64,000 bases of DNA from Spisula solida (Eukaryota > Mollusca > Bivalvia > Venerida > Mactridae), in NCBI GenBank assembly GCA_947247005.1, contig OX365952.1, positions 6,036,501 to 6,100,500 of the forward strand, written 5' to 3'. Shown here in pieces: positions 35,097-47,141 of this stretch. A program made the translations under genes and the position numbers. Within the stretch, counting starts at the first letter, position 1, and each line of letters begins with the position of its first letter. Under the pieces are notes generated by a model. That model was not told where the DNA came from. It searched no databases and saw only the letters and a list, made by a program, of their open reading frames with translations.

Positions 35097-35735
35097 GTTG
35101 GAAGTTTGGAGAAGATTTGTATTTGTAATATATATGCACGATATAGTGAAAATGTATCTGATATTAGAAACCTTGCCACTTGTATTCACCATGCTTTCAT
35201 CGAAAGAAGACAACTTCATGCCATGTTATCGTAATTGTATTGATAGATCATTCACACGTTTAACAAGTACATATACCGTATCTTAAATTTTTATGTTTGT
35301 TTATTGTCATTTGTCGATTAGCATTTATTTTATTGTTATTTTGTCATGTGCATTAATACAATCATGTATTGCATTTTTATTTCAAATATGTTATTTAAAT
35401 CATTTATAAATGTAACCTTACACCATTAAGTATGCCTTGTATTTCGTTTCGACAACGTAAACTTTATAATGGAAACACATTTGTATTTCATAAACTATGT
35501 TTCTTTGTACAATTATATTGTATGTAATGTACAATTTCTCGGATAATAACAGCGGTTGTGCTTAACATATAATATCAGTACATAAACTATAAATTTTCTA
35601 AAAAAAAAATACCGTCTCTCCCGAATCCGGGCCTAAATTCGTCTCATACATATATACCTCGGTTACATATATAAAAGATTTTTTTCTAATTTGGTATAAT
35701 ATCATATCGCATACTTTCCCGTCATATATCACCAT
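35097..35735. other. Unassigned AT-rich stretch
   Basis: No gene or clear repeat recognised. Confidence 0.3.
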
Positions 35736-35826
35736 GCTATTTATGTAATTGTATTAATGTTGCTTTGTAAAAAGTCCTTTTCAGGACTGAATATGCAAAT
35801 AAATTATATTCTATTCTATTCTATAT
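35736..35826 (+). mobile_element. Probable LINE 3' tail with (ATTCT)n
   Basis: AAAGTCCTTTTCAGGACTGA hairpin-like text followed by AATAAATT and ATTCT repeats (35800-35824). The layout is that of a severely 5'-truncated LINE copy. Confidence 0.4.
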
Positions 35827-36409
35827 TTGTCGTCCATCGGGACCTTGTAATACATGTGGAATCAAGACACCGTTTAATACGACAAGTGTACATTTATGTG
35901 AGGTTCAGTGTTAAATGTTTGGTTATAGTCGAACTGTTATTTGCAAAGAATTCCTTAAAAGTCTGAAGACAAGTAGCTTAGATGTACTAGCACTATGCTT
36001 TCATTTGACTGTGCTAGATTTAAACCATGACACTAATATCTAAATAGACTGAACATAAAGTTCGTCAGGACTAATCAAGAGCCCAATTTACCATAGGTGC
36101 CCGTCATGTAATGACTCCATGTAGACTTCAATAGATATATTTCTCTACGAAATTTATCACACACTTCTGTTCTAGTTTTTGAAAGCAACTTGATATGATA
36201 TGAACTAAAACAACATTGTATGTAGGGTAACCCGGTTGTAGAGGGTTTTAATGCAATGAAATTTGAGAGGTTGTAGATCTACCTCCATAGTATTGGTATC
36301 TTCATATATATACATCCTGTATTTTAATGCAGTTTTTTCAAAGATCTAATTGGTGGTTGCTAACTGGCAGCAAGCTGTATGGTGTAATGCAACAGTCAAT
36401 TTAAACCAC
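35827..36409. repeat. Region holding second copy of the 30600 repeat
   Basis: Blocks at 35922-35945 and about 36270-36345 match 30630-30740. Text between them is unassigned. CAACTGGCAGCAAGC-like words near 36360 recall the tandem array at 30762. Confidence 0.4.
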
Positions 36410-36665
36410 AGCCCGAACGCCGGGGAAGGACGGATATTTTTACGTTTGTCTTTTCAAACCCCTGGTAAAATCCGTGCCCCCAGGGTCTGACAGATAGCAA
36501 AATCCCCGCAATTGCCCCGCCTCACGGGTAGAGTCACGGCTATATTTCCCCGCTATTTTTGCGCGAAACAAAAGTCCCGCACTTGCACGGCAGGGTGGGT
36601 GCGTCGGAAATGTTAACACATGCGACAATTTCCCCCGCCATCCCCCGCCCTTCACAGGGGTTGGT
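36410..36665. repeat. GC-rich island with CCCCGC words
   Basis: A sudden GC-rich block with repeated CCCCGC/CCCCCGCC words and an AAACCCCTGG...CAGGGGTTGG inverted hint at the edges (36456 and 36652). It could be a MITE-like insertion. The minus-strand ORF across it has no recognisable domain. Confidence 0.35.
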
Positions 36666-37741
36666 GGTTGTCATTCAAATCAACTGATGCATAAGTACGA
36701 TTTCCCGATTTTGGATTTAAGAATTGTTAATTTAGCCGTCACCGGTTAAAAGTTGCATCGTAAATAGAATCCTGAACGAAATTGCTATGTCAGTCTAGTG
36801 CACATGGTACTAGTATGTCTTGCCGCAGCGACTAAGTCCCGATACAGAAACCCCTGCCAATATTTCTTCCATTTTTAAATCATGCAAGTGTCAGTAGTCA
36901 ACTATAATAATCATGCAATTTCCTGCAGTTTAAGCTTTTGAACTGAAATAAATTTGTAATGCATCATAATCCGAAAATACCATGGATTACAAAAATATTG
37001 AAAAATAATTTATTTTTTCATTCAATTTTCATTTGTCTTACCCTTAAATTTGAATATATCTCACTATGAACTCGTGTAATTTCGTGCACTTTTAGAATCA
37101 GATTTGTACTACTTTGGTCACCTTATGTAATCGATTTATGCTGGGTTGGCCATGTGAACATGGCTCTTGTTAAAGTTTGCAATAACACCCTCTAATGGTC
37201 AGAGATTCATGAATATTGCATTGAACCGATTGTGTCACGTGTGAAGAAAACATACTCTACACTAGTCTATCAGTCTCTAATTACCTTCTATTGCCTATTC
37301 TGCGCTTTCACACACAACCGCACTGTCCAACAGCCAAACTAGAAGAGAGCCACCACTCAACTCACCGAATAACATGGCATTTCAGACTTGATAAAACCTG
37401 TACCCAGCTGTACTGTACACAGACCGGAATCCCAGAATCACTACACTCCCTCCGACTTTGTCTGAAAGCGCGGGGATTACAACTGAATTAAGATATTTGG
37501 TCCCAAATGCTCAAAAAACACTAAACATAGGCAATTTTAAAACTTTAATTTAGATTGCCCCATTCAAAACTTAAAACTGATTCGTTTTTAGACATTATTA
37601 TTATTATTCACTGACGGGATTTTTCCAGTGTCTATCAGTCCGGCACGTTACAAAAGAGAATGCCATGTTATTGAGGACTGAAGATTTTTTACATTTTCAT
37701 TATTCAAACCCAAACAAATCCAATGCCTTCAGCGCTTTGAT
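36666..37741. other. Unassigned AT-rich stretch
   Basis: No gene recognised. ATT repeats at 37598-37608. Confidence 0.3.
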
Positions 37742-38028
37742 TTTTGCTGTTGGCAGAGTCTTCAGTCTACCGGACCTTGGATATTTAATAGCAGTAAATG
37801 TTATAGTGTATACAACAATGCCATGTGTTATTACATGTACATTCGAAATAAAGATATAACAATTCTGTGTACAAATGTTGTTATGCTCGCTCAGTCTGTC
37901 AATCTTCAAAAAAAAATTGTTTTCAATAATGCAATATACACCATACTCATAACAATTCGTTGTAATAAGTTTAGCAGTTAAGATAATGTTCACTATCTAC
38001 ATCCTAATGGCGTCCCATGCGATGCAAA
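37742..38028 (-). repeat. Composite block, left part (split by palindromic element)
   Basis: Reverse complement of about 61216-61552, including CTGTTGGCAGAGTCT, ACATGTACATTCGAAATAAA, ACATCCTAATGGCGTCCCAT and GCGATGCAAA. The block continues on the far side of the palindromic element at 43735, exactly where the uninterrupted copy at 61216 would continue. Confidence 0.8.
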
Positions 38029-39635
38029 TAGCCTAAGAGCTGAGGGCGATTTATTCAAAATTGGAGTCCATCTCTTAAACTTGCACCACAGTTGGACATA
38101 TGACCGAACATTAAGAAAATCCATTTCTTACAAATTTCCTCTTTCACAACCGCTCAGCATCCAAGATGGCGTCCAAGATGGCCGCCATTTTTGCACGAAA
38201 ATGGTACTGAACACTTACTTGTGCATGAAATGAATTGTTTTCTCACAAATATGTTCCTGTGATCTTCACAGATCTATACCATAGATCTACTACATTAAAC
38301 AACAAACAATTTATAACTTATTATATAGTATAATTGTAATAAGCACTTGGGCAAGCTAGCTTACTTTCTATTATCAATACATTCATCATTCTATCAGCAA
38401 CAGTTCATCTCATAAATATGCATACATATTAATATATCAACATCATCTCATATAAATAAAGTACATGTAACAAATTTATAGCACATAACACGCATCTTTC
38501 CCCATTTTTATGAACTAAAAATTATACGTCTTGTAAGCTCTAAGTGCCCAAAGCTGAATGACAACATACCTTCAATCACTGCGCACGACAACTCGTGCGC
38601 TATGGTTACCAACATAACAAGTCCTGATTCGTGCAATCAGAAGATCTTAACCAATCACAGGAAAGCATTTTCCGTCTTATGCGCTTCGCTTAACCGACAG
38701 AAAATAAATTTTCAAAATGTACTTATGAGTTGAAAAATGAACGAAAGACACACTTTTATCTGTTTTGATAGTAAATTTCGACATTTTGGAAAAGCTATGA
38801 CCCATATAGAGGCCCAAAATTGGCTATTTTTGGGTATTTTTCTATATTTTGTATTGTCAATAACTTAGAAGTACATTTATGACTATAAATTTTATATTTA
38901 AATGATTTTATTTATTTTTTATATTTAGTATGAAGAAAATGAGGGTGTAAGATTTACAACTTTTTTAGTTGTATGCTGTCGCTAAGGGTTTGAAGTGGGT
39001 GGGGTAAATATACACCAAAGTGAAAAAAATAAGAAATTACATAGTTTTGACTTCCTTTATGTATTTAGAGCATCATAGGTGATCTTGCTGTACAATGTTC
39101 ATGGAAAAATGTGTTTTTGAAATAAGTTTTGGTTGCTCTTGCTCTTTATTACGAAGTGGGTGGGGTAAAATTTCACTAATAATAAAAAAACTAAACAACA
39201 AGATTAACCGATGGTTGTTTGAACTCTGACCTCTCTTTTTCTTCTTACCTATGATAAACTATTCTGAAATGTTCAATAAGTTTCTTTTGTAGATAATAGA
39301 TGAGAGTTTTTAAAAATAAGTATGTTACATGACTTTGCCTGTTGAAAGTGGGTGGGGTAAAAAACTGCAAAAATGAGAATAATGGATATATGCAGAAATT
39401 GCATTCTATGTATTATTTTGCTCAATATAAGCAGTACACATCTCTTTCTTTATAAAATACTTATTTGTTATAACCTATTGTTGTTTTTAAACTAGATGTG
39501 TATCCATCATGCTTAGTTAATGCGTGGGTGGGTGGGGTAAAATATCTGATAATAGGAGCGTTCACCGGTATAGTGTGGCGACTTTATAGGCTAAAACCAA
39601 TAGATAGGCAAACATAAGAGTAAAACTAGCGTTTT
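38029..39635. repeat. Left arm of the palindromic element
   Basis: Pairs with 42590-43734. It contains CCAAGATGGCGTCCAAGATGG near 38160 and four GTGGGTGGGGTAAA words at 38995, 39156, 39348 and 39528. A 456-bp segment (38255-38710) has no counterpart in the right arm. Confidence 0.8.
38255..38710. mobile_element. 456-bp insertion in the left arm only
   Basis: The right arm reads straight through ATATGTTTCAAAATG (as reverse complement), while the left arm has 456 extra bp between ATATGTT and TTCAAAATG. The insert starts with a small perfect hairpin CTGTGATCTTCACAG and has no clear TIR or coding content. It could instead be a deletion from the right arm. Confidence 0.55.
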
Positions 39636-42290
39636 CATACATACTCCATACTTAATATGGCTAAGAATGGCTTTTGCTAGGAGTAGTAAGTAAACATTTG
39701 GCTAGTAATTGCTTGATACGTTGGTGGTGAGTACTCCATACTGCTAGGAATGGTTATTCTAGTTGTGGTGCATACCCTAACATGACTGGGAATCAGTTAA
39801 CCACTGGTTGGGAGTTCTACAAATGGATATGAATGGCTTTTTCTGGCAGTATTGAGTTTCTTATAGGCCTTGGAATGACATATCCACTTGTGACAAGTAC
39901 TCTATCTGGCATGGACTTTATCCGCTGATTGAGAGTACATGTACCCCATAAGGCTATCAACTGCTTTTTTCGCAGTGGGGGAGTACTCCATAAGGCAACA
40001 AATGTCTTCATACGCAGTAAGGGAGTACTCCATAATGCAAAAAATGTCATCATAGGCAGTAGGGGAGTACTCCATAAGGCAAGACATGTCTTCATACGCA
40101 GTAGGGGAGTACTCCATAAGGCTAGAAATGTCTTCATACGCAGTAGGGGAGTACTCCATAAGGCAAGAAATGTCTTCATTCGCAGTAGAGGAGTACTCCA
40201 TAAGGCTAGAAATGTCTTCATACGCAGTAGGGGATTAGTCCATAAGGCAAGAAATGTCTTCATACGCAGTAGGGGAGTCCTCCATAAGGCTAGAAATGTC
40301 TTAATAAGCAGTAGGGGAGTACTCCATAAGGCTAGAAATGTCTTCATACGCAGTAGGAGAGTACTCCATAAGGCTAGAAATGTCTTCATTCGCAGTACGA
40401 GAGTACTCCATAAGGCTAGAAATGTCTTCATTCGCAGTACGAGAGTACTCCATAACGCAAGAACTGTCTTCATACGCAGTAGGGGAGTACTCCATAAGGC
40501 TAGAAATGTTTTCATACGCAGTAGGGGAGTACTCCATAAGGCTAGAAATGTCTTCATACGCAGTAGGGGAGTACTCCATTAGGCTAGAAATGTCTTCATA
40601 CGCAGTAGGGGAGTACTCCATAAGGCTAGAAATGGCTTCATATGTAGTAGGGGAGAAGTCCATATGGCTAGAAATGTCTTCATACGCAGAAGGGGAGTAC
40701 TCCATCGGGCTAGAATGGCCCTATCCGATGATGGTGACTTCTCCATAAGGCTAGAAATGGCTTCATTCACTGGTGGTGACTCCTCCATAAGGCTAGAAAT
40801 GGCTTCATCCACTAGTGGTGACTACTCCATTTGGCTAGAAAGGCTCCATCCGATGGTGGTGACTACTCCATAAGGCTAGAAATGGCTACATCCGATGGTG
40901 GTGACTACTCCATAAGGCTAGAAATAGCTTCATATGCCGTTGGTGACTACTCCATAAGGCTAGACATGGTTTCATCCACTGGTGGTTACTCCTCCATAAG
41001 GCTAAAAACGGCTCCATCCACTGGTGGTGACTACTCCATCAGGCTAGAAATGGTTTCATCCACTGGTGGTGACTACTCCATAAGGCTAGAAGTGGCTTCA
41101 TCCGCCGTTGGTGACTCCTCCATAAGGCTAGAAATGGCTTCATCCACTGGTGGTGACTCCTCTATAAGGCTAGAAATGGCTCCATCCACTGGTGGTGACT
41201 ACTCCATAAGGCTAGAAATGGCTTCATCCGCCGTTGGTGACTCCTCAATAAGTGTAGAATGGCTTTTTCCGCTGGTGGTGACCACTCCACGAGGCTGTAA
41301 ATGGCTCCATCCACTGGTGGTGACTACTCCATAAGGCTAGAAATGGCTTCATCCGCCGTTGGTGACTCCTCCATAAGGCTAAAATGGCTTCATCCACTGG
41401 TGGTGACGCCTCCGTAAGGCTAGAAATAGCTTCATCTACTGGTGGTGACTCCTCCATAAGGCTAGAAATTGCTTCATCCACTGGTGGTGACTCATCCATC
41501 AGGCTAGATTGGCTCTATCTGCTGGTGGTGACTACTTCATAAGGTTGTAAATGGCTTCATCCACTGTTGGGGAGTACTCCGTAAGTGTAGAATGGCTTTT
41601 TCCGCTGGTGGTGACTACTCCACGAGGCTGTAAATGGCTCCATCCGATGGTGGTGACCACTCCATAAGGCTAGAAATGGCTTCATCCGCCGTTGGTGACT
41701 ACTCCATAAGGCTAGAAATGGCTTCATCCGCAGTTGGTGACTCCTCCATAAGGCTAGAAATGGCTTCATCCACTGGTGGTGACGCCTCCGTAAGGCTAGA
41801 AATGGCTTCATCTACTGGTGGGAACTCCTCCATAAGGCTAGAAATGGCTTCATCCACTGGTGGTGACTCATCCATCAGGCTAGATTGGCTCTATCTGCTG
41901 GTGGTGACTACTTCATAAGGCTATAAATGGCTTCATCCACTGTTGGGGAGTACTCCGTAAGGCTAGAAATAGCTTCATCCGCCGTTGGTGACTCCTCAAT
42001 AATTGTAGAATGGCTTTTTCCGCTGGTGGTGACTACTCCACGAGGCTGTAAATGGCTCCATCCACTGGTGGTGACTACTCCATAAGGCTAGAAATGGCTT
42101 CATCCGCCGTTGGTGACTACTCCATAAGGCTAGAAATGGCTTCATCCGCCGTTGGTGACTCCTCCATAAGGCTAGAAATGGCTTCATCCACTGGTGGTGA
42201 CGCCTCCGTAAGGCTAGAAATGGCTTCATCCACCGGTGGTGACTACTACTAAAGGCTAGAAATGGCTTTATATGCTTGTTGGGAGTTCAC
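39636..42290. repeat. 42-bp minisatellite core of the palindromic element
   Basis: The unit is about 42 bp. Edges are degenerate (39636-39960). From 39960 to 40690 it is homogenised on GTAGGGGAGTACTCCATAAG with TCTTCATACG; from 40700 to 42260 on CTGGTGGTGACTACTCCATA with TGGCTTCATCC. A variant with GAATGGCTTTTTCCGCTGG recurs at about 41252, 41585 and 42002, i.e. steps of about 8 and 10 units. Because 42 is divisible by three, long open frames appear on both strands in several frames; these are artefacts. Confidence 0.95.
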
Positions 42291-42589
42291 GACATGGGAT
42301 AATTATGACTCTTGTTGTAGTACGAGCAAAGGCGTCTTTTATTTCGTTTTACAATGTGTATAATTGTCCTTTTTACACAAACAATTATTTATATATAGAC
42401 CTATATTGCTTTTTCTGTACTTTGACCTTATAACTACATTGACCCTAACGTTGACCTTGAAATGGTCAGTGTTGCAAGGCAATTTGCTGTATATCATGAG
42501 ATATACCAGAATGCAAATATTCAACATCATTTACATGTATGAAATTTAAGTCTCATTTGATTCGGTTTATTGTCAATTGTGGCGGTTGT
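42291..42589. repeat. Segment related to the 10.9-11.6 kb repeat
   Basis: TGTACTTTGACCTT...GTTGACCTTGAAATGGTCAG and CATGAGATATACCAGAATGC align, as reverse complement, with 10950-11050 and 11500-11600. It lies between the minisatellite and the right arm and has no counterpart on the left side. Confidence 0.55.
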
Positions 42590-43734
42590 ACTACTGATGA
42601 CGGTGTGTATGAAAGTTCTTCTGATCGCATACCCATTGGTTTTAGCTTATAATGGCGCCCATTATGAAGTTTCACTATTTACGTGATTTTACCCCACCCA
42701 CTTCACAATATTAAGCATGACCAATTTTAAAACAGCGAAATGCTGCAATAAATATATCTTATAAAACCAAAGAGACTTGTACTGTCTATATTAATCAAAA
42801 TAATTCATAGAATGCAATTTCTGCAAATTGTCATTATTCTCATTTTTGCAGTTTTTTACCCCACCCACTTTTAACAGGCGAAGTCATGTAACGTGTTTAT
42901 TTGTACAATCTCTCATTTATTATAAACAAAAGTAGCTTGAAGAACATTTCAGAATAGTTTATCATAGGTCAGAAGAAAAACAGAGCTCAGAGTTTAAAAA
43001 CAATCATTGGTTAATCTCGATATTAAATCTTTAAAACTATTTATGAAATTTTACCCCACCCACTTCGTAAAATAGAGCACGAGCAACCAAAACTGATTTC
43101 AAAATGCATAATTTCATTCACATTATATAAGTCAACCCAATATGGTCTAAATACATAAAGAATTAGTTAAAAAGAGGCAGTTTCTTATTTTTTCACTTTT
43201 GATGTGAATTTACCCCACCCACTTCACACCCTTAGGGAATGCATAAAATTAAAAAAAATTGTACATCTTACACCCTCATATTTTTCACACTAAATATATA
43301 GAATAAATGAAACCAATTAAAGGTAAAATTTACAGTCATAAATGTACTTTTAAGTTATTGACATTACAGAATTAAGAAAAATACCCTAAAAATAGCCAAC
43401 TTTGGGCCTCTATATGGGTCATAGCTTTCCCAAAATGGTTAAATTTACTATTAAAACAGATAAAAGTGTGTCTTCCATTCATTTTTCAACTTATAAGTAC
43501 ATTTTGAAACATATTTGTGAGAAAACAATTCATTTCATGCACAAATAAGCGTTCAGTACCATTTTCGTGTAAAAATGGCGGCCATCTTGGACGCCATCTT
43601 GGATGCTGAGCGGTTGTGAAAGAGGAAATTTGTAAGAAATGGATTTTCTTAATGTTCGGTAATATGTCCAACTGTGGTGCAAGTTTAAGAGATGGACTCC
43701 AATTTTGAATAAATCGCCCTCAGCTCTTAGGCTA
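42590..43734. repeat. Right arm of the palindromic element
   Basis: Reverse complement of the left arm. Four TTTACCCCACCCAC words occur at 42689, 42857, 43051 and 43210, mirroring the left-arm spacing (157-197 bp). CGGCCATCTTGGACGCCATC lies near 43577. The minus-strand ORFs here are not conserved in the other arm. Confidence 0.8.
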
Positions 43735-43977
43735 AAAACCTTGCAGATTTCCATATCCGTACGGATATCGTACGGTACTCGCACGAGTAGTTTGTAGCTC
43801 GTGCGGTGTCCTCACGGGCCTCGTGAGAGATAATACAGACTTGAAAAATATCTACGAGCTCGTAGACAACTCGGGAGATCGGTTTCACCGAGTCCTCTAC
43901 GAGTCACAAAATCGCCAAAATCAACTCGTACTGAGCTCGTAAGGAGCTCGTAGGGCAAATGTGACCGTAGCATAAGT
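43735..43977 (-). repeat. Composite block, CpG-rich part
   Basis: Reverse complement of about 60912-61217. Dense in CGTACGG, CTCGTACG, ACGAGCTCGTAG words and ends with ATGTGACCGTAGCATA. It is the continuation of 37742-38028 beyond the palindromic element. Confidence 0.75.
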
Positions 43978-44992
43978 AGGAAAATATCACTGTATATTAT
44001 AAATGATTCAAATCTATCAAGTTTCAATGAGTATCTATATAGATATTCAACATTATGCTAGGGAACATGGGTTGAGCTTATCAGCTGTCCTTTATTGCTA
44101 AATCACATAAGACTGCAGGATCTGGTATATACAATCTCAGTGGCTAATGCATTATTAGTTTTATTACAATGAAAGCCATACTGAGATTTTGGCATTATGA
44201 TATACGTATACTGAACAATTGTTTAAATTATATGACAGAAAATATTCTCAAAACTTGTGAAACATAAAACACTGTTAAAACATAAGCAACATATGTTTCC
44301 AGGCAGAGATACTGGTAATTATCAGTCCTTAAAAAGCCTTACATGTTATCAAAGATCTTAAAATGAGATTTAACAAAAACAGGTTATATTGGATTGTCAA
44401 AAGTAAAATGACCATGGAGGGGCACGTGGCATGTTCTCGATGGTTTACGATTTTAAAAACAATATCCAAAAAAGAAGCACTTTGTAAGAATGTCGTGAAC
44501 CAGACTAATTCCATTATTCCATGCGGATAGCATCGGTCTTTATCGCATTACAATAGTTTATTTACCAAAGAAACCATTATTCCGAAATTTAAACTGAATA
44601 CGATTTATATCTCATCATGGCATTTGTTGTTAGATTAATCGGTATTGTCCGATATTACATGTATTGGAACAATTATGACAGAAACATTAATTTAAACTTA
44701 CACCGGAATAAATTCGAATTACATCCAAACTGCAAAAACCACATTCTAAACGATACAACTAAATTATAACCCACAGGAAACTATTTGACTTGTATATAAT
44801 TACCTAGTAGGCCCTATTTTACACTATGATGCTGAGGTTTTTGGGGTAAAAATATTTAAATTATACATTGCAAATGTCCTTTGAAAGATACTTTGCGTCA
44901 GAAAATCAAAAAACTTGGACGTGTTACAATAACTTGTCATTCTCTGCGATTAAGAATACATTCTTGTTTATCTAGCATCATTTCAACTATAA
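43978..44992. other. Unassigned stretch with one dispersed repeat
   Basis: 44516-44640 matches parts of 33671-34020. Otherwise AT-rich and unassigned. Confidence 0.35.
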
Positions 44993-45115
44993 AAATAATA
45001 ATAATAATAAAGACTTTATTTAAAGAGGCAATCCATTCTTCCCTGTGAGCCTCATTAACACATTTACAAATTATGTACAGTAATAACAGAAGATAATAGT
45101 AACAAAAGGCCTTTT
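44993..45115 (-). mobile_element. Solo 3' tail of the CR1-like LINE
   Basis: AATAATAATAATAAAGACTT, TATTTAAAGAGGCAA and CTTCCCTGTGAGCCTCAT match 13018-13095, the 3' end of the LINE at 13018-16656, in the same orientation. Only about 120 bp are present, so this is an extremely 5'-truncated copy. Confidence 0.8.
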
Positions 45116-46669
45116 CGACTGGGCTGTTTCGTGAAGCAAAGTTTTATGCGGTAATATTTGACCACATCATTTGTTTTAAATTGTCAACATAATCTAACTA
45201 TTTTAGCAACGCTTTTTTCTAAAAAGAACATTCAAAGTATTTTAATACCCAGGGGCTGTTAGGTTGTAAAACGACTATGATAGTCTAAATAATTGTCACT
45301 GAAATGTCCACTGGAGACAGGATGCACGCGATAGCATCTTAATAGAATTTTATCATACATTAAAGTCAAGGTAATGATATAATAGGTTCAATATTGGTAA
45401 ACCCTTTGTTTTTTTAGTAATTATGCAATAATGTTGTAGCCACGTTTTAATTGGCTAACAAAGTATATAACATGCAATTTGATTGGCTAAGAACGTTTTA
45501 AGTATTTTGTAATGTGTAATTTGATTGGTCAAAAGCTTTTAAGATTTATTTTCTATGATTTGAAAATAATGTATATTAAGTAAGATTTTTTAATAAAAAA
45601 GGGATGAATTAGGACGAAAACAGTCATGATGTAGGTTTTAAAAAGTTAGGAAAAGTGGAGTTCCACTACGCTTAGTTAAGTTACTAACTCTGTGTGTTAA
45701 GAAAATAAAACATATTTGTTATTGTTAAAATATTTGGAGAAACGACGAAAATAAAAATAGAAAAACTGACGGTGGATTTCTCATAACTTATTTAGTTGAG
45801 ACTTTGTTATCATATTTGAAATAGTAATGGAAAAACGCACTGGGGACACTACGTTGGCAGAGCTAAACTGACAGCTCACACACAACGCACGGACCAACGG
45901 GTTGTTACATACGAGCTAATTCCCAAAACAACAGACATAACACTGTTGTTTAAACAACAAACCGGATGTTCACATTACAACAAGCACCAACAACAAGAAC
46001 TAGAGATTAAAGTTCTCAGAGAGTTGAGTAATCAGAGCTCATCAACGCATTGGAAAAATGAGTTCAATTTCACACACTGTATCAACGCCCTTCGTTTACG
46101 GCATTACACGAGCTTTAGCCTGGTTCCCATCCCCACAATCACAGCACTACTATAGTAATGCAACTGTAAAATTAGAACGGGAACAGACTGTAACCTGCTC
46201 CACGACACAGTCCAGTCGAAAAGGCCTAATGTCAACTAATGCATGATTTCCGTATTAAAATTGATCCATAGATATCACAAAGGCGTCATCAACCAAAACA
46301 TTACCACGTGATCAGACGTTTACGAGTAAATATTAGTGTGTAAAACGCTCGAGATCATTCATAAATCACTACAAAAAAGAATCCTGCGACGATAATAATA
46401 CTATAACCAACTACCACGTGCTCGTCACTGAACATTTTCATGAATGGGTCATATAGGGGTCAACAGCTGCAGTCGGTTTTATTTTGTGGGTTACATAACA
46501 TAGTCCATTCTCGTTCACCAGAGTATTCTTCGAGTCTGGGAACTTGACTAACCACTGATGAATGAGGATGAACATTGCCTGGTTGGTCAGTTCCACCAAC
46601 ACTATCAAGATTTGATTGGCTGATAAAGCTGGTTAATCGGCGTTCCTAGTAGATTGGCAGATCTGAGGC
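45116..46669. other. Unassigned stretch with three CCAAT-type words
   Basis: Between 45440 and 45525 ATTGGCTAA, GATTGGCTAA and GATTGGTCAA recur within related flanks (AATTTGATTGG). No TATA box, ORF or splice signal makes a promoter likely. The 45.8-46.25 kb stretch has short ORFs without recognisable domains. Confidence 0.3.
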
Positions 46670-46742
46670 ACGATGACCTATAATCACAGTATGTTGACTC
46701 ACTGTACCCCCAAACCGGAAGTCGCTGATAACTAGGCGTTCA
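46670..46742. repeat. Dispersed repeat, inverted relative to 54966-55035
   Basis: CCCCAAACCGGAAGTCGCTG and AACTAGGCGTTCA match the reverse complement of 54966-55010, and ATCACAGTATGTTGACT matches 55015-55030. Confidence 0.65.
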
Positions 46743-47141
46743 GAAAATAAATCGATCGTGTTTACCGTCTCGGATAGTTTGGATTTTTTTAGTTTATTCC
46801 TTAGTATCGCATAAAGTAAGTGCACTGTTTTAGTTACAATGAAGTCCATAAAATACTGTTTACGTAGATACCAAACATTCCTGATAAAAGCCCTTATAAA
46901 CTTAATTTTCAAGTCAAATAACGATTAGATATTTGTTACAGCTTGTAAAGAACCTACAAATTCTTTGAAAAATAGTATATTTAGCGTTCACAAAGTCTTG
47001 AAACCTTTTCTGGATTGTAAATGAATGTATAACACATCGATACGCGCAAACAATGCTCTATCATAACGGATACTTTTTTGAGGAAAATGTGTTTTTCTGG
47101 GACATGTATGCTGATTACACTGTACGACTAGTCGAAACACG

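Larger units (their letters stand above)
38029..43734. mobile_element. 5.7-kb palindromic element with minisatellite core
   Basis: The ends are perfect inverted repeats at the tips: TAGCCTAAGAGCTGAGGGCG at the left and its reverse complement at the right. Arms of about 1.15 kb (38029-38254 plus 38711-39635; 42590-43734) are imperfect reverse complements over their length. AAA flanks both ends (38026-38028 and 43735-43737). Removing the element and one AAA gives ATGCGATGCAAAACCTTGCA, exactly the reverse complement of the intact site at 61218-61237. No transposase frame is seen. The superfamily is undetermined. Confidence 0.85.

Noticed and set aside
36440..36655. Minus-strand ORF in the CCCCGC-rich island as a gene
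   Set aside because: Its composition follows the GC-rich repeat and it has no recognisable motif.
39817..41811. Long ORFs on both strands (up to 246 codons) with 14-residue periodic peptides such as MKTFLALWSTPLLR and ASSTGGDYSIRLEM
   Set aside because: The 42-bp unit is divisible by three and lacks stops in several frames, so long frames appear on both strands at once. No start context, splice signal or domain supports translation.
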